Assembly (NCBI GenBank): GCA_900548625.1 | Contig: URLO01000027.1 | Coordinates: 1-30,172, forward strand | DNA length: 30,172 nt | Origin: an uncultured Eubacteriales bacterium | GTDB lineage: Bacteria > Bacillota > Clostridia > Oscillospirales > Oscillospiraceae | Direction of reading: 5' to 3' | Part shown: piece after piece, positions 1-7,775 of the stretch | How positions within the stretch are numbered: the first letter of the stretch is position 1 | Layout of the letters: every line of letters begins with the position of its first letter | Notes under the pieces: generated by a model | What the model was told of the DNA's origin: nothing | What the model saw: the letters and a program-made list of their open reading frames with translations, nothing else | Databases searched by the model: none | Made by a program: the position numbers and the translations under genes

Positions 1-127
1 AAGTGTGGAATTTGTGCGCAAGCAGCGCACAAATTATGCGCGCAGCCGGGTGCAGCCTTTTCAAACGCGAACCCAGCCCCGCGGTTCGCGTTTGAGAGCT
101 TGTCAAAAAGACTCTTTTGACAAGCTC
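1..127 (-). repeat. Three-hairpin intergenic repeat, copy A (cut by window edge)
   Basis: This is the reverse complement of the segment at about 3071-3195. Read on the minus strand it starts with a near-palindrome of the form GAGCTTGTCAAAA...TTTTGACAAGCTC (about 97-127). A CAAACGCGAACC/GGGTTCGCGTTTG hairpin follows, and then an AATTTGTGCGC/GCGCACAAATT hairpin. The window begins inside this repeat, which is where an assembly would be expected to break. No protein is supported here. Confidence 0.85.
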
Positions 128-546
128 AGCCGCGCCGCCCATCCGGGCGGCGCGTTTGCCGACAGCCTGAGGGCCGGGCGCGCTGCGCGCACCCGGCCCC
201 TTTGCCGTTCAAGCGGCTGTGGGCGCGTCAAGGCGCCTGCGTCCGAAGCCGCGGGGAGACAGCGGTGAACGGTTCCGGCAAAACGCCGCCGCTCGGCAAA
301 GCACGGCAACGGCGCACCGGGCACACGGCGCGCACGGCGTTTCGCGGGCAGAGACATGGCGCGGATGGCCCTCCGCGTCCGGCCCGAACCTCTGCGGCGG
401 TCTTTTTCCCCGACGGCCCCGGATCAGCGGACGCACAGACGGATATGGAAAAACGGCTGCCCTTGGCACTGCGGTCTCCTGAGGCTAGTATGTCCGCCCG
501 CGCGGCGCTTACTCCCGGATTTTTTCGGAAAAATTTCATGCGGCGC
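128..546. other. GC-rich intergenic stretch, no convincing gene
   Basis: I see no convincing coding sequence. The open frames are Arg/Ala/Pro-rich, overlap one another on both strands and lack ribosome binding sites. Two strong hairpins are visible. CGCGCCGCCC/GGGCGGCGCG at 131-154 is followed by TTT and could terminate an upstream gene. GGGCCGGG/CCCGGCCC occupies 171-199. The rest has no feature I can name. Confidence 0.6.
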
Positions 547-574
547 TGGCGTCCGCCCGAAATTGTGGTATAAT
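547..574 (+). promoter_or_regulatory. Extended -10 promoter of the Nudix gene
   Basis: TATAAT lies at 569-574 and is preceded by TGG, which makes it an extended -10. A poor -35, TGGCGT (547-552), sits 16 bp upstream. The Nudix start codon is 60 bp downstream. Confidence 0.6.
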
Positions 575-633
575 TCTGAGACGGAAGCGCCCGGTGCTCC
601 GGCGCGACACGAACAGGAAAGCGGTGAACGGTC

Positions 634-1188
634 ATGAGTGAGCTTGACGAGCTGCGCGAGGTGCAGACCGCCTCGCGGGAGATCTTTGACGGAAGGATCA
701 TGCATGTTTTTGAGGATACGGTGCGTCTGCCGGACGGAAACGCGGCAACGCGGGAATATATGCGCCACATCGGCGCGGTTTGCGTCATTCCGGTGCTGGA
801 AAACGGGGATGTTCTGGTCGAGCGGCAGTACCGCTACCCCGTGGGACAGGTGCTGACCGAGATCCCCGCGGGCAAGCTCGACCGCAGGGACGAGGACCGT
901 CTGCTCGCCGCCCAGCGCGAGCTGCGCGAGGAGACCGGCGCGGAGGCCGGTGAGTGGACGAGTCTCGGCCTGTTCTATCCGGCCTGCGCCTATTCCGACG
1001 AGGCCATCGAGATGTTTCTTGCGCGCGGCATCCGCTTCGGCGAACGGCATCTGGACAAGGACGAGTTTTTGAATGTGACGCGCATGCCGCTGACAGCGCT
1101 TCTGGAGGCAGTCATGGCAGGCGAGGTGCCGGACGCAAAGACGCAGATCGCCGTTTTGAAGGCGGCGCGGCTGCTCGGGCTGCACTGA
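634..1188 (+). CDS. Nudix hydrolase, ADP-ribose pyrophosphatase type
   Basis: This 184-residue protein resembles the NudF/ADP-ribose pyrophosphatase branch of Nudix hydrolases. Those enzymes cleave ADP-ribose and related nucleotide sugars to a nucleoside monophosphate and a sugar phosphate in the cytosol. The Nudix box is visible around residues 88-112: PAGKLD, then an E, then RELREETGA. The loop between the box glycine and the first glutamate is one residue longer than the G-x5-E consensus. The RQYRYPVG and EIPAGK segments ahead of the box are typical of this branch, as is the length. The start at 634 follows a weak AGGAAAG-like site and an extended -10 promoter. The gene appears monocistronic. 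Substrate preference within the family cannot be read from sequence. Confidence 0.92.
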   Translation: MSELDELREVQTASREIFDGRIMHVFEDTVRLPDGNAATREYMRHIGAVCVIPVLENGDVLVERQYRYPVGQVLTEIPAGKLDRRDEDRLLAAQRELREETGAEAGEWTSLGLFYPACAYSDEAIEMFLARGIRFGERHLDKDEFLNVTRMPLTALLEAVMAGEVPDAKTQIAVLKAARLLGLH

Positions 1189-1385
1189 GCACCGCGGTGC
1201 ACGCGACGGAAATCGGGCGGCATATACAAATTACCTAAAATTACCACCTCGTATCTTCAAAAAACTGTATATCCCGTCATTTTTTCACCCTCGACGGCAT
1301 TCGACAGCCTTCTGCCCTGCACACGCGGTAATATGTTGCTGTGAGAACACAAGAAATCGTGTTTTACAGAAGGAGGAAACACAAA

Positions 1386-1526
1386 ATGTCGAACATCAGT
1401 CAGGAATATCTTCTCCTCTTTAACGCCGTCACGGAGGCGGAGGAGCTGCTGCGGGCGCTGCGCGAAAAGCTCATGTCGGTGCAGCAGCGGGCAGAAGAAC
1501 TGTACATCGCTGGCGGACAGGACTGA
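1386..1526 (+). CDS. Small helical protein, 46 aa
   Basis: I do not recognise this small protein, which begins MSNISQEYLLLFNAV and ends LYIAGGQD. It has a strong AAGGAGG site nine bases before the ATG, which supports real translation. The frame stays open 45 bases upstream, but the ribosome site fixes the start at 1386. The sequence is one charged, amphipathic helix rich in Glu, Leu and Arg, with no Cys and no membrane segment, so it could be a small coiled-coil or regulatory protein. It stands alone between the Nudix gene and a palindromic repeat array. A perfect hairpin 35 bp past the stop may serve as its terminator. Confidence 0.65.
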   Translation: MSNISQEYLLLFNAVTEAEELLRALREKLMSVQQRAEELYIAGGQD

Positions 1527-1561
1527 GCGCCGCGCGGGTGAAGAAGCGAATGGGTGGCTGC

Positions 1562-1590
1562 GGGGCGGACAGATCCTGTCCGCCCCTTTA
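1562..1590 (+). terminator. Perfect hairpin after the 46-aa gene
   Basis: GGGGCGGACAG (1562-1572) pairs perfectly with CTGTCCGCCCC (1576-1586), and TTTA follows. It is also the first unit of the palindrome array, so the array may have supplied a terminator, or a terminator may simply resemble the repeat. Confidence 0.5.
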
Positions 1591-2130
1591 AAATTCAGTG
1601 TTTTTGACGCCATTTGTAGGGGCGGACGATATAGAATCATTGTTTTTAACGGTTACTTGTAGGGGCGGACGACTCTGTCCGCCCTCAAAATCCGGCGATT
1701 TTTCGCGGTCGTTTGTAGGGGCCGATGCCCACATCGGCCCATTAAAATGTTGCGGATTCGCATCGGATTTCCGTGAAAACGCGCAATTCCGGCGGGCGGA
1801 CAGGGTCGTCCGCCCCTACGACGAGAAATAGAAACCCGATGCAATAACGCCCATCTGCCCCTACGGCGCGGAATGGGAAACGCGGCGGTTTTTCGCACGA
1901 CCCACACGATTTTTTAACGGCCAGTTGTAGGGGCGGACGACTCTGTCCGCCCTCTGAATTCGTCGTTTTGCAAGGTCATTCGTAGGGGCCGATGCCCACA
2001 TCGGCCCATTAAAATGTTGCGGATTCGCATCGGATTTCCGTGATAACGCGCAATTCCGGCGGGCGGACGACTCTGTCCGCCCTCTAAAATCGTGCAATTC
2101 TGCGAGATCATTCGTAGGGCCGATGCCCCG
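1562..2130. repeat. Palindromic repeat array 1 (two interleaved unit types)
   Basis: About ten copies of two related 26-bp palindromes alternate. Type 1 is GTAGGGGCGGAC + GACTCT + GTCCGCCC. Type 2 is GTAGGGGCCGATG + CCC + ACATCGGCCC. Clear units lie at 1659-1684, 1715-1740, 1794-1819 (reversed), 1927-1952, 1982-2007 and 2061-2082. Partial units lie near 1616, 1855 and 2113. A larger block (about 60 bp, 1741-1800) recurs at 2008-2067 with few changes, so the array grew by segmental duplication. Reading frames across it are only translations of the repeat, and I see no gene. Confidence 0.9.
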
Positions 2131-2236
2131 CCCGGAGCTTGGCAAGGAGGCCTTTTGCGCAGGCGCTGAGGCGAATTCTTAACGAAAACATAAGAATTTT
2201 ACAATGGTTTTTGTCGCTTTGCCTCTCTTTCGGTCA

Positions 2237-2264
2237 TTGTTTTTTCACAAAGGCGTGCTACAAT
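2237..2264 (+). promoter_or_regulatory. Promoter of the VTT-domain gene
   Basis: TTGTTT (2237-2242), a 16-bp spacer and TACAAT (2259-2264) form a plausible housekeeping promoter. Transcription would start near 2271, which favours the GTG start at 2304 over a TTG at 2280. Confidence 0.6.
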
Positions 2265-2303
2265 GACACAAACTGACAATTGCGGACAAAGGCGGCGGGA
2301 ACT

Positions 2304-3026
2304 GTGAAAAAACGCGAAGAGCTGACAACAAAACAGCAAAAGGGCATTGCGGCGGCATCGATTGCGGTCTTCTGCCTGGTCATGGCGGCGCTGTTCGTAT
2401 TTGCGGGGCTGCCGATGGTGCGCTTTGCCTCCGAGCCGGAAAAGTTCCGTGCGTGGATCGACGCCAGCGGCGTCCTGGGGCGGCTTGCCTACATGGGCAT
2501 GGTGATCTTGCAGGTCATCGTGGCCATCATCCCCGGTGAGCCGCTGGAGATCGTCGGCGGCTATGCCTTCGGCGCGGTGGAGGGCACGCTCCTGTGCCTG
2601 ATCGCCGCCACGCTCGGGAGCCTGCTCGTGTTCTGGCTGGTGCGCCGGTTCGGCGCGCCGCTGGTCGAGGTCTTTTTCCCGCCGGAAAAGCTGCGGAAGC
2701 TGCGCTTTCTCAGAACTTCTCCGAAGCGCGACTTCATTTTCCTCGTGATCTTTATGGTGCCCGGCACGCCGAAGGATCTGCTGTGCTACTTCGCGGGGCT
2801 GACGGACATGAAGCTCTCGCTGTGGCTCGTGCTGTGCTCGCTCGGCCGCATCCCGTCGATCGTCACCTCGACCGTCGGCGGCAGCGCCCTCGGCTCGCGG
2901 CGGTACTGGTTTGCGGCGGCGGTGTTTGCCGGAACGCTCGTCATCAGCGCGGCGGGGCTGTGGCTCTACGACCGCATCCAGAAAAAATACGCCGCGCGCG
3001 AGGGCGGCAAGCAGGAAAACCCATAA
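2304..3026 (+). CDS. TVP38/TMEM64 (VTT-domain) membrane protein
   Basis: This is an integral membrane protein of the TVP38/TMEM64 (SNARE-associated, DedA-related) family. Proteins with this fold are implicated in lipid scrambling or transport, but no substrate is assigned here. A charged N-terminus is followed by a membrane segment, then the family hallmark IIPGEPLEIVGGYAFG in a re-entrant loop. A second hallmark, FMVPGTPKDLLCYFAGLT, comes next, followed by further hydrophobic helices and a basic tail. The length (about 240 residues) is normal. I chose the GTG at 2304 because a GGCGGGA-like ribosome site precedes it. The frame also contains a TTG at 2280 that would add eight residues. A strong hairpin terminator follows the stop. 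Confidence 0.88.
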   Translation: MKKREELTTKQQKGIAAASIAVFCLVMAALFVFAGLPMVRFASEPEKFRAWIDASGVLGRLAYMGMVILQVIVAIIPGEPLEIVGGYAFGAVEGTLLCLIAATLGSLLVFWLVRRFGAPLVEVFFPPEKLRKLRFLRTSPKRDFIFLVIFMVPGTPKDLLCYFAGLTDMKLSLWLVLCSLGRIPSIVTSTVGGSALGSRRYWFAAAVFAGTLVISAAGLWLYDRIQKKYAAREGGKQENP

Positions 3027-3035
3027 ATACGCCAA

Positions 3036-3067
3036 CGCCCCGGATGATTTTTCAATCATCCGGGGCG
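3036..3067. terminator. 14-bp hairpin terminator after the VTT gene
   Basis: CGCCCCGGATGATT (3036-3049), loop TTTC, and AATCATCCGGGGCG (3054-3067) form a perfect 14-bp stem just past the stop codon. There is only a weak T run. A near-identical hairpin lies at 3306-3337. Confidence 0.75.
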
Positions 3068-3070
3068 CTT

Positions 3071-3190
3071 GAGCTTGTCAAAAAGTCTTTTTGACAAGCT
3101 CTCAAACGCGAACCGCGGAGCTGGGTTCGCATTTGAAAAGGCTGCACCCGGCTGCGCGCATAATTTGTGCGCTGCTTGCGCACAAATTCC
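3071..3190 (+). repeat. Three-hairpin intergenic repeat, copy B
   Basis: Hairpin 1 is perfect: GAGCTTGTCAAAAAG (3071-3085), one T, CTTTTTGACAAGCTC (3087-3101). Hairpin 2 is CAAACGCGAACC with GGGTTCGCATTTG (about 3103-3135). Hairpin 3 is AATTTGTGCGC (3162-3172) with GCGCACAAATT (3178-3188). The same order occurs, inverted, at 1-127, and hairpins 1 and 2 recur at 21776-21852. The copy lies between two near-identical terminator hairpins. Confidence 0.9.
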
Positions 3191-3337
3191 ACACTTGCCG
3201 GGCGTTTTGTGTTTTGTCCGATGTACACGCCACCGGACAAAACTGATTCACACTTTATTCGCGCCTGCGGGCGCGAACTCTACGAGGTTTTCTGCGAGTC
3301 CGCAACGCCCCGGATGATTTTTCGATCATCCGGGGCG
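3191..3337. terminator. Intergenic hairpins, ending in the aspS-side terminator
   Basis: There is no gene here. TTTTGTCCG (3212-3220) pairs with CGGACAAAA (3234-3242), and TTCGCGCC (3258-3265) pairs with GGCGCGAA (3270-3277). CGCCCCGGATGAT (3306-3318) pairs with ATCATCCGGGGCG (3325-3337). The last hairpin lies 20 bp beyond the aspS stop and probably terminates that minus-strand operon, although it lacks a clear T run. Confidence 0.6.
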
Positions 3338-3356
3338 TTGCATTATGCGGAAGCGC

Positions 3357-5129
3357 TCAGTCTTCCTCTTTCGCGGTGCAGCAGATGTGCAGCTCGTCGA
3401 GCTGTTTTTGAGTGACCTCGCTGGGGGCACCCATGAGGATATCCTGCGCGTTCTTGTTCATCGGGAACGGGATGATCTCGCGGATGCAGTCCTCGCCCGC
3501 CAGCAGCATGACCATGCGGTCGATGCCCGGCGCGATGCCGGCATGGGGCGGCGCACCGTAGGTGAAGGCGTTATACATGGCGGGGAACTTGCTCTTGACG
3601 TCGTCCTCGCCCAGACGGACGAGCTGGAAGGCCTTGATCATGATCTCCGGATCGTGGTTCCGGACGGCGCCGGAGGACAGCTCCACGCCGTTGCAGACGA
3701 GGTCATACTGCTGTGCGGTGATGCTCAGGGGGTCGATCTCGCCGCGGATGGCCTTGTCCAGCGTTTCCGCGCCGCCGCCGGGCATCGAGAACGGATTGTG
3801 GCAGAATTCCAGCTCGCCGGACTCGTCGCCGATCTCATACATCGGGAAATCGACGATCCAGCAGAATTCGTAGCGCTCCTTGTCCATATGGCCGGGGACG
3901 TTCGCGCCGAAGATCTTGATGAGCACGCCCGTGAGCTTCGTGGCGGCAGGGCCGGCGGCCATGACGACCAGCGTGTGGGGCTTGAGACCCAGACGCTCGA
4001 TCAGCTCGTCCTTCTTTGCCTGCATGAACTTGGCGACGCCGCCGGCAAGCTCGCCGTTTTCGTCCATCTTGAACCAGTAGCCCTTGACGCCCGCCTGCAC
4101 CTCACAGTCGGTCAGGAGCTTTTCGATCTGCTTTCTCGTGAGCTGGCAGTCGGAGATGGGAACGGCCTTGACGGTCTGCGCCTTGAACGGCTCAAACTCG
4201 GAATCGGTGAACAGATCGCTGACGGTCTTTGCGGTCAGGTCGATGCGCAGGTCGGGCTTGTCCGAGCCGTAGGTCTCCAGCGCCTCGGTATAGCCGATGC
4301 GGCGGAACGGCGCGCTGGAGGCGACGTTGTACTTGCCGTATTTTGCGAAGATCGGCGGGAACACGTCCTCGATGACGGCGAACACATCGTCCTGTCCGGC
4401 GAAGGACATCTCCATATCGAGCTGATAGAACTCGCCGGGGCTGCGGTCGCCGCGGGCGTCCTCGTCACGGAAGCAGGGCGCGATCTGGAAGTAGCGGTCA
4501 AAGCCGGAGGTCATGAGAAGCTGCTTGAACTGCTGCGGCGCCTGCGGCAGCGCGTAGAACTTGCCGGGGTGCTTTCTGGCGGGCACGAGATAGTCGCGCG
4601 CGCCCTCGGGGCTGGACGCCGTCAGGATCGGCGTAGTGATCTCCAGGAAATCATGCGCGATCATGGACTGACGGACAGCGGCGATGACGTTGCAGCGCAG
4701 GATGATGTTCTGCTTGACCGCCGGGTTGCGCAGGTCGAGGTAGCGGTACTTGAGCCGCTGCTGCTCGTCCGCCTCACGGCTGCGGTTGATCTCAAACGGC
4801 AGCTCGTTGTGGATGCACTTGCCGAGGACCTCGATCTTCTCGGGGACGACCTCGATCTCGCCGGTGGGGATCTTCGGGTTTTTGCTGGCGCGCTCGCGCA
4901 CGGTGCCGGTGACGGAGATGGTGGATTCCTTGTTGAGCGACTTGATCATATTCATCATGTCCTCGGTCTCCACGACGATCTGCGTCGTGCCGTAGAAGTC
5001 GCGCAGGACGACAAAGGCAAAGTTGCTGCCGACGACGCGGACGTTTTCCATCCAGCCGCAGAGCGTAACGTTCTTGCCCGCATCTTCCAGACGCAGTGCG
5101 CCGCAGGTATGGGTTCTGGATTGCATCAT
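3357..5129 (-). CDS. aspS: Aspartyl-tRNA synthetase
   Basis: This is a class II synthetase that charges tRNA-Asp with aspartate in the cytosol. The 590-residue product has the bacterial layout: an N-terminal OB-fold anticodon-binding domain (residues about 1-110), the catalytic core, and a GAD insert around residues 290-400. Motif 2 reads FRDEDARGDRSPGEFYQLD, and motif 3 is in GIAPGIDRMVMLLAGED. Motif 2 differs from the more common RADRQPEFTQ form, with one extra residue. The frame is open 159 bases further upstream, but the start at 5129 (ATG-ATG) follows a GAAGGAA site and gives the family's usual length. It lies 55 bp downstream of hisS in the same operon, under the T-box leader at 7503-7763. 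Whether it also charges tRNA-Asn cannot be decided here. Confidence 0.97.
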   Translation of the reverse strand: MMQSRTHTCGALRLEDAGKNVTLCGWMENVRVVGSNFAFVVLRDFYGTTQIVVETEDMMNMIKSLNKESTISVTGTVRERASKNPKIPTGEIEVVPEKIEVLGKCIHNELPFEINRSREADEQQRLKYRYLDLRNPAVKQNIILRCNVIAAVRQSMIAHDFLEITTPILTASSPEGARDYLVPARKHPGKFYALPQAPQQFKQLLMTSGFDRYFQIAPCFRDEDARGDRSPGEFYQLDMEMSFAGQDDVFAVIEDVFPPIFAKYGKYNVASSAPFRRIGYTEALETYGSDKPDLRIDLTAKTVSDLFTDSEFEPFKAQTVKAVPISDCQLTRKQIEKLLTDCEVQAGVKGYWFKMDENGELAGGVAKFMQAKKDELIERLGLKPHTLVVMAAGPAATKLTGVLIKIFGANVPGHMDKERYEFCWIVDFPMYEIGDESGELEFCHNPFSMPGGGAETLDKAIRGEIDPLSITAQQYDLVCNGVELSSGAVRNHDPEIMIKAFQLVRLGEDDVKSKFPAMYNAFTYGAPPHAGIAPGIDRMVMLLAGEDCIREIIPFPMNKNAQDILMGAPSEVTQKQLDELHICCTAKEED

Positions 5130-5184
5130 AAAAAGGTTCCTTCTTTCTTTGTTGGATGACGGAGCGCTTGCGGCGCCCGGTTGT

Positions 5185-6543
5185 TTACTGTTCGAGAATG
5201 ACGGCCTGCGCAGCCTGCTCGGCAAGGCCGCTGCGGATGAACTCCGCCAGCTCCGCCTTGGGGACGGAGGTCTGCTCGCCGGTCGCAAGGCGCTTGACTG
5301 AGACGGTCCCGGCGGCGATCTCGTCCTCGCCGAGGAAGATCACATACGGGATGTGGAGGCGGTCGGCGTACTGGATCTTGGCCTTGAACTTCTTCTGCTC
5401 GCAGTAGAGCTGCGTGCGGATGCCCGCCTCGCGCAGGAGCGTTGCCGTCTCGACGGCGGGGGTCAGATCCTCCGTCATCGGCAGCACCAGAACGTCCGCC
5501 GGCGCGGTGTTGCAGGCGGGGTTGAGCATGCTCTGCTCGCCGAGGACGTAGAAAAGGCGCGTCAGGCCGATGGAGATGCCGACGCCAGGCAGCGCGCGGT
5601 CGGTGTAATACTCCGCAAGATTGTCGTACCGGCCGCCGGAGCAGACCGAGCCGATCTCGGGATGGTCGAGAAGCGTCGTCTCATAGACGGTGCCGGTGTA
5701 GTAGTCCAGCCCGCGGGCGATCGTGAGATCGACGGCAAAGTTCTCCTCCGGCACGCCGAACGCGCCCAGGTATTTTACGACCGCCGCCAGCTCGTCAAGG
5801 CCGGTGTCGAAGGTCTCGTTGCGGCCGCGGTAGCCCTCGAGCGCGGAGAGAACCTCGGCATTCGTGCCGCGGATGGCGATGAATTGCAGGATCTCGTCGG
5901 CCTGCTCCTTCGTCGTGCCGCACTCCTCGACCAGAACGAGGTGTACCTTGTCCGCGCCGATCTTGTCGAGCTTGTCCACGGTGCGCATGATGTCGCCCGC
6001 ACGCGGGGAAAGGCCGAGCATGGCGTAGAAGCCGTTGAGGATCTTGCGGTTGTTGACGCGGATCTGGAACCGGTGAAGACCCATCTGCGAGAAGGTCTTG
6101 TAGATGATCGACGGGATCTCGGCCTCGTTTGCGATGTCGAGCTTGCCGTCGCCGATGATGTCGATGTCCGCCTGATAGAACTCACGGAAGCGGCCGCGCT
6201 GGGCGCGCTCGCCGCGGTAGACCTTGCCGATCTGATAGCGGCGGAACGGGAAGGCCAGCTCGCCGTAGTGCAGCGCGACGTATTTTGCCAGCGGCACAGT
6301 CAGGTCAAAGCGAAGGGCAAGGTCGCTGTCGCCCTTCTGGAAGCGGTAGATCTGCTTTTCCGTCTCGCCGCCGCCCTTGGCGAGCAGCACGTCGGCCGCC
6401 TCGATCGCGGGCGTGTCGAGCGGCGTAAAGCCGTAGAGGCTGTACGTCCGGCGCAAAATCTCCATCATGGCCTCCATCTGCGCCTGCGGCGCAGGCAGCA
6501 GCTCCATGAAGCCGGATAGCGTGTGCGGTCTGATTTTTTCCAT
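5185..6543 (-). CDS. hisS: Histidyl-tRNA synthetase
   Basis: This class II synthetase attaches histidine to tRNA-His. The 452-residue protein shows motif 2 in YRGERAQRGRFREFYQADID, the histidine-binding signatures ARGLDYYTGTVYE and CSGGRYDNL, and motif 3 in GVGISIGLTRL. It ends with a C-terminal anticodon-binding domain (about residue 350 onward). The ATG at 6543 follows an AAAGGAA site. hisS precedes aspS, a pairing common in Firmicutes. About 960 bp of palindromic repeat separates hisS from the only recognisable leader, the T-box at 7503-7763, which is an unusually long gap. Confidence 0.97.
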   Translation of the reverse strand: MEKIRPHTLSGFMELLPAPQAQMEAMMEILRRTYSLYGFTPLDTPAIEAADVLLAKGGGETEKQIYRFQKGDSDLALRFDLTVPLAKYVALHYGELAFPFRRYQIGKVYRGERAQRGRFREFYQADIDIIGDGKLDIANEAEIPSIIYKTFSQMGLHRFQIRVNNRKILNGFYAMLGLSPRAGDIMRTVDKLDKIGADKVHLVLVEECGTTKEQADEILQFIAIRGTNAEVLSALEGYRGRNETFDTGLDELAAVVKYLGAFGVPEENFAVDLTIARGLDYYTGTVYETTLLDHPEIGSVCSGGRYDNLAEYYTDRALPGVGISIGLTRLFYVLGEQSMLNPACNTAPADVLVLPMTEDLTPAVETATLLREAGIRTQLYCEQKKFKAKIQYADRLHIPYVIFLGEDEIAAGTVSVKRLATGEQTSVPKAELAEFIRSGLAEQAAQAVILEQ

Positions 6544-6584
6544 GGTATCGGTTCCTTTCGGTGAATTTTATATGGTGATTGCCT

Positions 6585-7455
6585 GTAGGGGCGGGCGGCT
6601 CTGTCCGCCCTCGAAATTCGTTGATTTTTCGTGGCCTTTCGTAGGGGCCGATGCCCACATCGGCCCGTCCGGGTGTGAAACGGGAGCCGCGGCGTTTTTT
6701 GCCGGACGCGCGTGGTTTTCAACACCCTTTGTAGGGGCGGACGACCCTGTCCGCCCACGAAATTCGTTGAGTTTTCGTGGTTATTTGTAGGGGCCGATGC
6801 CCACATCGGCCCATTGAAATGTTGCGAATTCGCCGAAAATTCTTCTAAAAATGCAGGATTTTCCGCAGGCGGACAGGGTCGTCCGCCCCTACGGTGCAAA
6901 ATGGGAAATCGGCACGGGTTCGCCGGAAAACCGCCATAAAACGGCCGTTTCCTGCGGGTCGATGTGGGCATCGACCCCTACGGCGTGGAATATAAATTTC
7001 ACGAATACGCCCGACGTTTGCAAAATCGGACGATTTCTTGCGCCCGAAATATTGCGGCACGGCCGATATTTGATGTACGGAATTCGATGATACAAACGGT
7101 CTATCGTATCCCGTTTGTAGGGGCGGGCGGCTCTGTCCGCCCTTCAAATCCGGCGTTTTGCGAGGTCGATTGTAGGGGCCGATGCCCACATCGGCCCGCC
7201 CCGGCACGAAACGGGAAACGCAGCGATTTTTGCCGGACGCGCGTGGTTTTCAACACCCTTTGTAGGGGCGGACGACTCTGTCCGCCCATTAAAATGTTGC
7301 GATTTCGCATCGGATTTCCGTGAAAACGGGCGTTTCCGGCGGGCGGACAGGGTCGTCCGCCCCTACGGTGCAAAATGGGAAATCGGCACGGGTTCGCCGG
7401 AAAACCGCCATAAAACGACCGTTTCCTGCGGGTCGATGTGGGCATCGACCCCTAC
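6585..7455. repeat. Palindromic repeat array 2, between T-box and hisS
   Basis: Eleven or so copies of the palindromes described for array 1 are present. They lie at 6585-6610, 6641-6666, 6731-6756, 6787-6812, 6869-6892 (reversed), 6956-6981 (reversed), 7117-7142, 7172-7197, 7262-7287, 7341-7366 (reversed) and 7430-7455 (reversed). The hairpin arms co-vary between a GGCGGAC type and a GGCCGATG or GGTCGATG type. Blocks of about 100-120 bp are duplicated (6869-6990 with 7342-7467; 6690-6756 with 7221-7287). I find no gene in the roughly 900 bp. If hisS is expressed from the T-box promoter, the whole array is transcribed as leader RNA. Confidence 0.9.
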
Positions 7456-7502
7456 GGCGCGAAATGGGAAACCGGCAGGGCCTTGTTATGCCCGCCGCCC
7501 AT

Positions 7503-7763
7503 AAAACAAAAGATACTCCCATCCCAGCGGGCCGAAAGCCGAGGGACGAGAGTATCCGCGATACTTCGTGGTGCCACCCAGGTTCAGAGGACGCGCGTCC
7601 TCCCTTTTCCCGCGCTGACGGGGCGGAGCCCGGTGATTTCGGCGGTTGTACGCCTTATACACATGCTCGGCGGATGTCCTTCGCGCTCTGTGCCGCAGGA
7701 GCCTCTCAGCAAAACGGCTCCCTCTCTGACCGGCACGCGGCGGTACTGCTTCCGCGTCATTGC
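7503..7763 (-). promoter_or_regulatory. T-box riboswitch, probably tRNA-Asp specific
   Basis: Read on the minus strand, Stem I starts near 7760 with GCGGAAGCAGTA and carries the conserved AGAGAGGGAGCC...GCTGAGAGGCTCC distal part. The 3' strand of the specifier loop contains GGACATCCGC, so the likely specifier is GAC (Asp) at 7676-7678. The T-box sequence GGGTGGCACCACG lies at about 7567-7579. The terminator is GATACTC (7550-7556) with GAGTATC (7512-7518), extended by the CGTCCC segment shared with the antiterminator, and followed by TTTTGTTTT (7503-7511). In this family, uncharged tRNA binds and prevents termination. The next genes on this strand are hisS and aspS, which agrees with an Asp specifier. 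The specifier assignment is by eye and less certain than the element itself. Confidence 0.9.
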
Positions 7764-7775
7764 AGATGAAATTTT

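Noticed and set aside
202..573. Small genes in the first 600 bases
   Set aside because: Overlapping Arg/Ala/Pro-rich frames on both strands without ribosome sites or domain signatures.
3345..5159. 604-codon plus-strand open frame opposite aspS
   Set aside because: It is the GC-rich shadow of aspS; the minus strand shows the synthetase motifs and a ribosome site.
1562..7455. CRISPR array
   Set aside because: The repeats are palindromes with irregular spacing, mixed orientation and duplicated flanks; no cas genes and no uniform spacers.
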